DNA of 64,000 bases from Sorex araneus (taxonomy: Eukaryota; Chordata; Mammalia; Eulipotyphla; Soricidae). Numbering within the stretch: the first letter of the stretch is position 1; each line of letters opens with the position of its first letter. The stretch is from positions 190,212,972 through 190,276,971 of the forward strand of contig NC_073303.1 in the NCBI RefSeq assembly GCF_027595985.1, in the 5' to 3' direction. The translations under genes and the position numbers were made by a program. Below are positions 55,084 to 64,000 of this stretch, piece by piece. The notes beneath the pieces were generated by a model. That model made no database searches, was not told the origin of the DNA, and saw nothing but the letters and a program-made list of their open reading frames with translations.

Positions 55084-55270
55084 TATTTATTTACTTATTT
55101 ATTGGCTTTTTTGGTCACATCCAGTGATGTTCGGGGGTTACTTCTGACTCTGCACTCAGGAATTACTTCTGGCAAGTGTTCGGGGGTCCATATGGAATGC
55201 CGGGGATCAAACCCAGGTTGGTTGCACGCAAGACAAATGCTTTACCCACTGTTCTATCACTCTGGCCCTC
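55084..55270 (-). repeat. SOR-type SINE, diverged
   Basis: Antisense with (TTTA)n tail. Approximate TSD GGCATTTTATT (55072-55082) and GGTATTTTATT (55273-55283). Confidence 0.85.
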
Positions 55271-55433
55271 GATGGTATTTTATTAAGCAAATTTATTTCA
55301 GAAATGATACAGATGGGAGCTGGGAATCAAAAAATGGATTGATTTAAAACTACTGTGAAACATATGGACCGGGAGGTGTTCTTGTACATAGTCAACTAAG
55401 GAGGGACAAGGAACATGAACTCTTGGTTTTTCA

Positions 55434-55602
55434 GTTTTGGCTTGTTTTGAGCCACATCTTGTGATACTCAGGGGCTACTCCTGCTTCTTCTCTCAGGAAT
55501 CACCCTGGTGATCCTCAAGGAACTATGTTGGATTCTGTGAATCAAACTCAGTTTGTTCACAGTCAAGGCAAGTGCCATGCCCACTGTACTATCTCTCTAG
55601 TA
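55434..55602 (-). repeat. SOR-like SINE, old
   Basis: Antisense; CTCAGGGGCTACTCCTGC, GTGAATCAAACTCAG, CTATCTCTCTAG head. Confidence 0.72.
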
Positions 55603-57384
55603 ATGTCAGTATGGCAAAAAGTGTCCTTTGTTGGAGTCAGTTATCTACAACATGGTGTATAAAGTCCTTTGAAATGAACTGGCCATTTGATAATTGTCTA
55701 TTATCATATTCCTGCATGCCCCACAGACTGGAGCTGGCCTTGACTTCTCACAAAGTCACTATTCTTCCTTGCAATACCTCTCTATGTCAAAACAGTCTTT
55801 CCAAATGGGGAAAATGTCCTACTTGTAGGCATTAAAAAGGTTTTTAAAGCAGCATTCTTTTATTTTAGAAGGTTCAGTGTTACTAATTTCTTCTTCAGAT
55901 AGAGGAGATGGTCCTGGTGTATCCTAAAATTCCTGGAAACATCAACTAATGTGGTCACTTTCCAAGACAGAGCATTTATTTTCCGTGCTCTTACATAATG
56001 TTACCGATGCCTCCATATCATTTGCCACATCCTGTTCATAGCAGCTCTTAAATATATCACCTGCAACAGAGTGAACCAAAGTGATGTTCTGCATGTCCCA
56101 TCCAATCATATAATGCAAGATTGAAAGTTATTGCCACCCTGAGGCAAGACCATAAATGTCGATGCTTTCTGTTCTATTTGAATATGATATGCTGCCCATC
56201 TTCATTATGTAGGGAGAGAAGGGAATACTGAATTTCCAGATAAATGTTGAATAGTCTGTGTTTTAGGCCAAAGTGAGCTATGTTTGGGGCTATTTCCAGC
56301 TCTGGACTTGGATTGTTTCTGATTGTGCTTAAGGGATCATAATATTCTGGGTACTTTCTAAACTGCTTTAGTTTAGAAACAAAGTACCATGTTTTCATAG
56401 TAGTGAAAGTTGCACTAATATTTCATTCATTTGAGCATTTTGTTTTCTCAAAATCTCTATATATTTTTTAGGAACCTGATTGCATATTCAGTTGGGCAAA
56501 CCTGGAGGCCAAATTCTCTACTTGCACAAAATTTATGAAAAATGACACTGTCATCCCTCCTTCACTGATATACTTTTGTTTTGGTCAAATCAAAATCTTA
56601 GTTAAAAAAAAAGGAGGCAGTTTCAAAGTATAAGTGTTGCATTTTTCATTCATGGCTCTTACACTCCTCTCAAAGGACCAACATGAAGATTTTGCCAATC
56701 GCCAGGTGTGTTAATGCCAGTCATATATTTGCAATCTGTTAGAAATCTCCTGGGGGTGGGTCCATGGACTTAGTGGGTGAACTGTGAAATGGGCTCAGGC
56801 TTGAACTCCATTTACTCTAATTATCATTAGTCTTTCTATTTCCCAAATGGGTATCTTATGATACTCTGGGTTCCTGGGGATAATGCCAAAGCAAAACATT
56901 ACAATTTTTAAAAGTCTGATCATTTCCTTGTTTTTAAACATACCTTAGCAAATGGTCATCTGTCTCCTTTGTAGACAGATGTGGGAACTTGCTATCAGTT
57001 ATAGATATGGGAGTTTTTTGAATCTTTCTTTAAAGGAAATTGGTGGCTCCTGTAGTCAATGTGTTTTGGCTCTGAGAATGGGATCATATTTGGAAATAGG
57101 AGAATAGAAAATTTTATTGCAGAGACTCTTCTCGATTTCCTGATCATCATGATTATTCAGGTTACAGACTCCTCTCATTTCAGGCTTCCATTATTCCCAT
57201 TGTAATAAGGGAAACTAGTTCTATAACCAGAAGTTTTGCCATCAGCTCTTCTCATGATGGCTTCATGGGTAGGAGCCCTGTCAGTTCATGGAGACCTTCA
57301 CTTAGCAGGGCCTTATATTTTGCTTGACGCACTGCTGTTAAAATCTAAGAATTCTTTATTTTATAATCATTATTAATTTTAATT
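55603..57384. other. Unique non-coding sequence
   Basis: About 1.8 kb with no recognised repeat, exon or RNA gene. Confidence 0.4.
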
Positions 57385-57536
57385 TATTTTTAACACATTT
57401 TAAATTTAGACATTGTGATTTATGAAGTTACTCATAGTTGAGTTTCAGGCATACAATTTTCCACCATCTAGCCCACCACTGGTGTCAACATTCTTCCAAC
57501 TAATGCCCCTCCTTTTCCCTCCATTTCCCCATCCTG
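57385..57536 (-). mobile_element. L1 3' UTR fragment, diverged
   Basis: Antisense. GACATTGTGATTTATGAAGT, GAGTTTCAGGCATACAAT, CCCACCACTGGTGTCAACAT, then a C-rich region. Confidence 0.6.
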
Positions 57537-57537
57537 C

Positions 57538-57705
57538 TTTTTTTCTTTTTGGGTCACACCTGGCGATGCACAGGGGTTACTCCTGGCTCTTCACTCAGGA
57601 ATTACTCCTGGCAGTGCTCAGGGGACCATATGGGATGCTGGGGATCGAACTGGGGTCAGCCGCATGCAAGGCAAATGCCCTACCCGCTGTGCTATCACTC
57701 TAGCC
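57538..57705 (-). repeat. SOR-type SINE, young
   Basis: Antisense and near consensus. Flanks CCATCCTGCTTTTTTT (57528) and CCATTCTGCTTTCTTG (57707) suggest the TSD. Confidence 0.91.
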
Positions 57706-58000
57706 CCCATTCTGCTTTCTTGAAAGGCACATTTTTAAGTTTAGTTATTCCAGTTTGGATTTCCTGCTTCTAGTTTGGTTGGTTCTATGGTTCGGGTATA
57801 TAGTGACCTATCACCTCTTTAGTGTGTCTGGGCCCCTATTCCCTCCTGCCCTTTCACCTGCCTCTTCTTGCTTCCCATGCTTCAGTCTCTTCCTCATGCT
57901 TAGTTCTATAGTCCAGGTTTCAGGATAATTCATATATCCCCCAGTTTGATGCCTTGTTTTCCCTTGTCTTATTTTTCTGTATATCACAGATAAGTGAGTA

Positions 58001-58429
58001 CATCCAGAAAGTGGCCTGGAGCTTGGCAGTGGCTGGGTAGTGGAGGTAGTGGAGGTCGGCCCATGACATATTTACCTGGTGTCAGTAGGGTGGGTTGTCT
58101 GGGTTTGATCCCTGGGGCGCCAGAGATTGGAGGAGGCTGACAGAAGATCTTGTTTCCGGTTTCGAGGCCGCGCAACATAACATAAGATACTTAATACCCA
58201 TTTTCCATAATTTCCCCATCATATTTGATGATGTTCAAATATGGTGTGAACCATGGGAACACCTGTAAGGGAGATTAGAGGCCGCCCTAAAAGTCCATTC
58301 CTTTCAGAGAGTTTGGCAAGCTACTGAGAGTACTCTGCCCACATGGCAGAGTCTGGCAAGCTAGCCGTGATATATTCGATCTGCCAAAAACAGTAACAAC
58401 AATGGGCCTCATTGGCCTGACACTGAAAG
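58001..58429 (+). mobile_element. RTE LINE 5' region
   Basis: Upstream of the endonuclease ORF. 58303-58429 (GAGTTTGGCAAGCTACTGAG, GGCAGAGTCTGGCAAGCTAG, CCAAAAACAGTAACAACAAT, CCTGACACTGAAAGAGCCCC) is the source sequence for the body of the chimeric SINEs. 58001-58150 is GC-richer (GGCAGTGGCTGGGTAGTGG) and may relate to the 7780-8600 module. The 5' boundary is uncertain. Confidence 0.65.
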
Positions 58430-59285
58430 AGCCCCAGATATGGCAGCATTAAGAAGGATGAGCAAGGAGAGGCTGATAAAATCTCAGGGACGAACTAGAC
58501 TGCCAAAACGAAGAGGGACTAAAATAACTCTGTACTTTCAATGCACATTCGCTGGCATTGGAAGCATCCATAGAGGACCTGATGGTGCAAGCACAGAATA
58601 TCAAGTACAACATTATTGGCCTGATCGAAACGAGAAGACATTGGTCACATCACGCCATTTTCAACACTGAAGAAGAATTGTTCCTCGGAACATGCGACAA
58701 CAGAGGCCTTGATGGCATCGGTGTTTGTCAACACAAAATTGGCTATGAGCATTGATTCATTCAAACGCCTAACAACCCAAATTGGATGATTAAGTTTGAA
58801 TAGATGTGGCTCACTGCTGGCAGTTTCTATCAGCGTTGTCTACACACCAACATCCAACTATGATGAAGAAGAAATTGAGAGGTTCTACATGGAGCTGGAA
58901 AAATTCTAGAAAGAAGACCACACCTTCTACAAGATCATTGTCATTGATTTTAATGCCAAGATAGATCTGAATAGGTCACCCGAAGAACTCCACATTGGGT
59001 CCCATGGACTAGAATGGAACGAACAGGGTGAGAGACTGTCTGAGCTCATCATGTTGACCAAGACCATCCATGGTAACTCACAGTTCCAGAAGGCCGAGTC
59101 TAAATGTTGAACATGGGAGTCTCCCAGTGGACAGTTCCACAATGAAATTGACCACATCATATTCAATCGAAGATTTTGCCTGACCAATGTCACTGTTGTC
59201 CCAAAATTCCAAACAGGATTGGGCCATATCCTTCATGCAAAATTCTACTTCACAGAGTGGGGAGAAAGAACTGCAAACTCTCAAT
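58430..59285 (+). pseudogene. RTE-clade LINE ORF, endonuclease domain, broken
   Basis: The 5' part of an RTE-clade retrotransposon polyprotein: an endonuclease/exonuclease/phosphatase (EEP, APE-type) domain that in intact elements nicks target DNA for reverse transcription. Ordered words seen across frames: LCTFNAHSLALEASIEDL; IGLIETRRH (the catalytic-Glu motif); EEELFLGTCDNRGLDGIGV; FYMELEKF; IVIDFNAKI (family form GDFNA; the Gly is changed); EELHIGSHGLEWNEQGERL; NEIDHIIFNRRFCL (the IDH motif); GLGHI where the family has a terminal SDH. A frameshift lies between 58440 and 58558. In-frame stops occur near 58755, 58800, 58907 and 59107. The reverse transcriptase domain and 3' end are absent, unusual since LINEs normally lose their 5' end. 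Wording is strikingly close to parasitic-nematode RTE proteins. Confidence 0.85.
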
Positions 59286-59910
59286 GTTTTGATTTCTTAC
59301 TCACCTCACTATTATATTGGTTCTTGCATTTCTGCTTCATTTAGTCTGAATTTTTGCTCTGTCATTTCTTCCAAGAGCCATCTTAGCAGCACATAAACAC
59401 CATTTTCTAGCGTCCTTGCCAGGTTGTTAACTCTATAATAGAAAAGAAAGATCCAACATTAATAAACTCTCCTTAATACAACACCACATCTCGTTCCCTT
59501 CCCCTGAGTCAACATTCTCTAGAATTCATGTTGCTCTGCATATTTAAATTTGTGGGCACATAAGTTAGCCAAATACTATCGAACATTAGGTGCTTTCATT
59601 TTTGCTTTGAATTGGCGCTTAATCATTTTTAGTCAGTAATTAACTTCTTTTCATGAATCAGTCACCCAATTCCATCAGTAAATTTTTTCTCCTCTTATGT
59701 CTCATACGTATTGCATTAGCTAGTTCCCTCTTCCACTGGTATTCCACCCAGTGTACCACCAATTTAAGTTTTTAACAATTGTACGTCATAATTTGTCAGA
59801 TACCATCTATATTCAGCCTCTTGATTTACAAGCTTATGGAAGAGAATCCAGTCCCCCCCCTCACCTCAACATCCCAATTTATTAAAAGTTTTATTTTAAA
59901 TTTATTTTAA
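59286..59910. other. Unique non-coding sequence
   Basis: No RTE sequence continues here; nothing else recognised. Confidence 0.4.
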
Positions 59911-60068
59911 AGTTTTGATTTTGGATCACACCCCCAACTGTGTTCACTAACTATTTCTGGCGCTATACTCAGCAGTCAGTCATGCAGGTTGCTCAGGGAG
60001 CAATACGTGATGTTGGAGATTTGCCATATGCAAGGCAAGTACATTGTCTCTTCTGCAATCCCTCTGCC
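59911..60068 (-). repeat. SOR-like SINE, old
   Basis: Antisense. TTTTGGATCACACCCCCAAC and GCAATACGTGATGTTGGAG; B box lost; head relic TGCAATCCCTCTGCC. Confidence 0.6.
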
Positions 60069-62686
60069 TGCTTCTCCATCTCATCCTAATTTTATCTTTA
60101 AGTGTTACTGGTATTTATTCTCTTAGAACAGGGTCCTTGGAAAATATTCAAATATAAAGAGTTGCAGATAGAACTAGTTTTGTTGACAAGCATTCTTGGG
60201 AGATAGACTGATTAAAAAGTTCGGGCAGCTGTATAAGGAAGATGAGGAACTTGACTTCCAATACCATTAAAACTGAGGTTTCAAGTTGATATAGTCCAAT
60301 CTCTTAAATATAAGGTAAGGGTATGACCTTTATATCCATCATTCAGACATTAACTGTAGGATTACCCTGAGGTGATGGAACCTTACCAGGAAATGAGATC
60401 ATGCGCAAAACAGTTCTTGGGCAGAGACAATTTCCAGTGTTTTATATAGCTGTGAACCCTCAGCAATTGGAAGTTGAGTGCACCCATGCTTAAAAAAATG
60501 TTCTGAGTAGAGGGTTCTGGTCAAATAAGAGTTCAGCTAACAGTGGTCTACAAAAAATTTATAAGTTGAACTCATATGGACATTTGAGAACACTAGAATT
60601 TGAACACCTTTTCTTCCCTTGCACATCAATTTTCAGTTCACAGAGGAGATAATTCTAAAGAGTAACAAAGTCATCCCAACAGCAGCTGTAGCTGGGATGG
60701 AATTGGACATTTAAATAAATATCGAATGTTTTAGCAGTTTCAACTACCATTTCATTTAGCATTTGTTTGTCCTTACTATTTGGCATAACTCTCATAGTCT
60801 GTGAATACTTCAGAATATGCTGATTTAATTTCCCTTCTCTGCCATTTTCATGTCATTTGTTCTGTCACATTTACTTTTCTGAAATTAGCTGATAATGTAA
60901 AATAGAAGTCAAAGAACTCAGAAATCTACCCCAAAAGAACTCAGAAATCCATTCCAATTATGGGCTAGTGGTTTCATATACCACGCCTTCTACATTGCAT
61001 TTTCTTTCCCTTATATTTATAAAAAGGCAGCTCTGCTTTGATTTTCGGAGCATCTTGGTAGAAAATATGGACATTCCATGCCCTAGAGAGTCTCGAAGCA
61101 AAAACTAATATACATTATCTACTGCCTAAAACATCTAAAAGGACAGTGAAGCTGTTAAGTTGTTTTGTCCCCACTGAAAGCTGTAGTTGAACTCACTTGG
61201 AATCTGCTATCATTTAAATTTTATGATTTTTTTCTTCCATTCATAAAAAGATCATGGTATGTTAGAAAGTTGTACTTTCTATATCCCATTTTTCCATTAA
61301 ATAATCAAAGAACTCTATTGTCTCAAATAATTTTCCCACTGGAAAGAGCTTTTAATTGATTGATAGAAATAATACTTAGTATGAAAGAACCTCTTTCCAC
61401 TCCACAGCTCTGATGATGAGCCTGTTATTGTTTTTGATGCAGACACTTGTTAAACAGGTATGATAAATAGCGACTGTCCATTCATCTGACTCTTTGGGGA
61501 AGGAACCGTATATTCTTCTGGCTTAAGTCTGCTCTGATAACTGAGGCACATGCTCTGTATCCCAAATGCTCAACTGTCTGGTTCTCTGCACTATGGATCA
61601 GATAGGTCGGAGTCACTGACATCTATGTGAAAGATGATTTATTTTTCACCACAAAAAATCCGAATATTTATAGCTATGAGTACTTGAGATTTTGGAACCA
61701 TCCCATTCCCGGAGGCTATAAAAGCAGACATATTTTGATATTGTGGAAAATAATTCACTCTCAAAGCTCACTCTCAAAATTCTGATACCCTGTCCTCAAA
61801 TGACTCCAACATTAGATAGCTCTCCACAAATAAAGAGTACCTTGAATTCCTAAACAATATAAAATAATTAATTTTTTCCTGTGTAGAAACTAAAATAAAA
61901 TATAGGGATTCAAACCAGTCTTAAGACACGCTCTTAAATTTGATGCCGTTGTGTTGGGTCCTGTTGAGAGAGAAGCAAATTCTCCTAAGTTTGACTTTTC
62001 AACCCTGGGAGAGAATATTTGCAATGGAAGCTTTAAAACCACCAAAAGAGACCAGTCATCAATTTCTGGGGGGTGTCTCTACCCTCTGTATGGGAATCCC
62101 CACTTTGTAGAGGGAGCTCTGTGGAGTGAGGTTACAGTGGCACCATGCCAATTAAACTGGAACTCTTACAGTCAGAAAATATCTAGACAGACATGAAACA
62201 CAAGCAACATTTCTGAGTCTGTTCTCAAAAACACATCATTGTTTGGCTTTACTGTTTCAGTAATTTATAAGCAGGCCACCTCTGCTATAAATAGAGCAGC
62301 AGGAAAAGGAAAAACCGTGTGAGTTATATCATCTCTACTGCTTGGAACTTGGGAGACAGCATTAATTTTAATGCACTGTTATGTGGAGGGACTCATTTGG
62401 AATATGTCCATTGGAAAACTTGGCTAATTTAAAAAAGTGTGGGGAGATGCTCATTCCATCCACTTATTTCCTGGAATCCCCATGAGCCAACATCATTGTT
62501 ATAAAATGAATGTGTGCTAATGGTTTTTAGCTAATGTCTTCCAGCAAGATTTGGGAGTATAATTGTGAACAGAAGCTCAATATAGTTATTGCAACTAACT
62601 GATATGCTGTCCTGCTACGAGCATTTCTTACTTTATTTGGGGTTCCTCCCCAGAGATGCCAGGAGGTGGGAGGACCTCTCTGGTCC
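60069..62686. other. Unique non-coding sequence
   Basis: The longest stretch with no recognised repeat (~2.6 kb). No splice-supported exon found. 62200-62560 has features worth testing as a cis-regulatory element (see 62285). Confidence 0.4.
62285..62294. promoter_or_regulatory. MEF2 / TATA-like motif
   Basis: CTATAAATAG fits the MEF2 consensus YTA(W)4TAR exactly and also reads as a TATA box. Single 10-mers are common by chance; there is no other promoter evidence. Confidence 0.25.
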
Positions 62687-62750
62687 ATAGATTATGCCTA
62701 ATCTATGACCCGGTTGGACCTCTGCCAACCGGGTCATAGATTAGGCATAA
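62687..62750. repeat. Perfect 26-bp hairpin with nested palindrome
   Basis: Arms 62692-62717 and 62725-62750 are exact reverse complements around a 7-nt loop (ACCTCTG). The left side also forms a smaller palindrome, CATAGATTA..TAATCTATG (62687-62708), so one 9-mer occurs three times. Such perfection in neutral DNA implies a recent event, probably template switching. Confidence 0.95.
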
Positions 62751-62807
62751 GATAAGGATACAACATGCTCAGACCCAGCAGTGTGGGAGATGAGGGTCAT
62801 TCAGGCT

Positions 62808-62955
62808 GTGCTGGAGAACTCCCGGGCCACACTTGGCAGTACTCATCTAGGGCTGCACCCCAAGATGCTTTCTGAGGACCATGTGGTGCCTAGAATTGAA
62901 CCCAGGTCAAACATAGTGCCTAGCATGCGCTAACTGCTACACTACATCCTGCCCC
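62808..62955 (-). repeat. SOR-like SINE, old
   Basis: Antisense. GGGCCACACTTGGCAGTACTC, GAATTGAACCCAGG B box, head CTACATCCTGCCCC. Confidence 0.68.
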
Positions 62956-62974
62956 CAGGAGCATTCATTCTTTC

Positions 62975-63239
62975 TTTTTTTTTAATTTTTTAATTTTTTG
63001 TAGTGAGTGACAGTGAGGGTACAGTTACAGATTCACACCTTTTTGTGCTTGTTTTTCCCTCATGCAATGTTCGAGAGCCCATCCCTCCACCAGTGTCCAT
63101 TCTCCACCACCAATGAAGCCAGTATCCCTCCCACCCCCAGATCCCCCCGCCCCTGCCCCACCCCGCCTCTGTGGTGGGGCATTCCAATTTGTTCTCTCTC
63201 TCTCCTTTTGGGTGTTGTGGTTTGCAGTACGGGCACTGA
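62975..63239 (-). mobile_element. L1 3' UTR fragment with CT tract
   Basis: Antisense. GTGAGTGACAGTGAGGGTAC, CATGCAATGTTCGAGAGCC, CCCTCCACCAGTGTCCATTC, a long C-rich block, CCTCTGTGGTGGGGCATTCC, then a short CT run. Confidence 0.8.
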
Positions 63240-63315
63240 GTGGCCATCGTGTTCAGTCTCTAGTCTACTTTCAACACGCTTCTCCCTGCCCTCGCAGGAT
63301 CTCCAATCACATTTT

Positions 63316-63488
63316 CTTTTTTTTTGGTTTTTGGGTCACACCCGGCGATGCACAGGGCTTACTCCTGGCTCTTCACTCAGGAATTACCCCTGGCGGTGCT
63401 CAGGGGACCATATGGGATGCTGGGATTAGAACCCGGGTCGGCCGCGTGCAAGGCAAACGCCCTACCCGCTGTGCTATCGCTCCAGCCC
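63316..63488 (-). repeat. SOR-type SINE, young
   Basis: Antisense, near consensus. Target-site duplication CTCCAATCACATTTTC (63300-63315) and CTCCAATTACATTTTA (63489-63504). Confidence 0.93.
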
Positions 63489-63504
63489 CTCCAATTACAT
63501 TTTA

Positions 63505-63813
63505 CTTGGTGTTCCCTTCTCTATCTGGAATGACTTTCCCCCAGAGTGTGAGGCCAGCCAGTTTCCAAGCTATGGAGCCAACCTCCTGGTATTATATACT
63601 ACTAGCATTCATTATTTCTTACATAATTATAAAAAAGATTTCAGGTTGAGTCTCAGCCACGCTCATCTTGAATTCTTAGATGTTAGTGCAGGTCTCAAGT
63701 CCTAAAGGAAACCATTGCTAATGTCTATCATTTATCATTTGTAATCTGCTTGGGATACTTGATCTCATTCTATGTAAAATAAATGTGTAAAGAATTGTTT
63801 GTAGGGGGAGGGG
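63505..63813. other. Unique non-coding sequence
   Basis: Nothing recognised. Confidence 0.4.
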
Positions 63814-63970
63814 TGGGCTGGAGCAATAGCACAGCTGGTAGGGCACTTGCCTTGCACACAGCCAATCCAGGTTTGATCCTTGGCATCCAACATGGTCCCC
63901 TGAGCCTGCCAGGAGTGATCATTGAGTTCAGACCCAGGAGTAAGGCTCGAATACCATTGGGTGTAAACAT
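63814..63970 (+). repeat. SOR-type SINE, diverged
   Basis: Sense. Head GGGCTGGAGCAATAGCACAG and B box GGTTTGATCC; body partly deleted; the tail is C-rich, not poly(A). Confidence 0.85.
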
Positions 63971-64000
63971 CCTCTTGCCCTCACCCCCAAGAGAGATTTT

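Noticed and set aside
1..64000. Endogenous retrovirus or LTR element
   Set aside because: No gag/pol/env-like words, primer-binding site or paired LTRs seen; the coding remnants are L1 and RTE LINEs.
1..64000. CRISPR array, operon, riboswitch or other bacterial system
   Set aside because: No regularly spaced identical repeats, no dense ORFs and no ribosome-binding sites; the DNA is mammalian.

Overview
The window reads as non-coding genomic DNA from a mammal, most probably a shrew (Sorex). There is no bacterial or viral gene layout. Three things point to the host. (1) About 40 copies or fragments of one tRNA-derived SINE, with pol III A and B boxes and a head reading GGCTGGAGCRATAGCACAG, match my memory of the soricid SOR element. 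(2) L1 copies with mammalian ORF2 C-termini carry lineage-specific 3' UTRs. (3) A broken RTE-clade endonuclease ORF (58430-59285) closely resembles parasitic-nematode RTE elements. I recall a published report of such an element in the common shrew (RTE1_Sar, inferred horizontal transfer from nematodes).

Layout. 0-6 kb: SOR SINEs, then an old sense L1 (1545-3650) split by an RTE-derived insertion, then a rearranged 1.5-kb composite L1-tailed element, then an internally deleted RTE copy. 6.4 kb: the only good candidate for a real protein-coding exon (6444-6558, +). 7.8-8.6 kb: a GC-rich repeat module, in tandem, belonging to the RTE-derived family. 12.4-13.2 kb: a 5'-truncated L1 with a perfect 14-bp target-site duplication. 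18.2-19.4 kb: a large TTCC microsatellite between two arms of a 125-bp inverted duplication, one arm lying inside a SINE. 25.4-27.3 kb and 31.0-33.6 kb: L1 copies whose 5' parts are inverted (twin priming); the second is interrupted by another composite element. 33.85-34.07 kb: a long imperfect hairpin. 36.4-37.1 kb: a third composite element with a 13-bp TSD. 37-49 kb: dense SINEs, chimeric SINEs and old antisense L1. 49-57 kb: mostly unique sequence. 58.0-59.3 kb: the RTE 5' region and endonuclease. 62.7 kb: a perfect 26-bp hairpin.

How the parts relate. Three retroposon lineages interact here. L1 has the machinery expected to move the A-tailed SOR SINEs and the composite elements that carry an L1-type 3' UTR. 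The RTE lineage appears to have produced internally deleted derivatives (5' region joined to 3' end) and then a chimeric SINE that joins the resident SOR tRNA head to the RTE-derived body and 3' tail. That chimeric family, probably seeded by a horizontally acquired LINE, is the most interesting system in the window. Nearly all reading frames over 60 codons are chance or repeat translations. All family assignments come from reading the sequence and from memory, with no database search.
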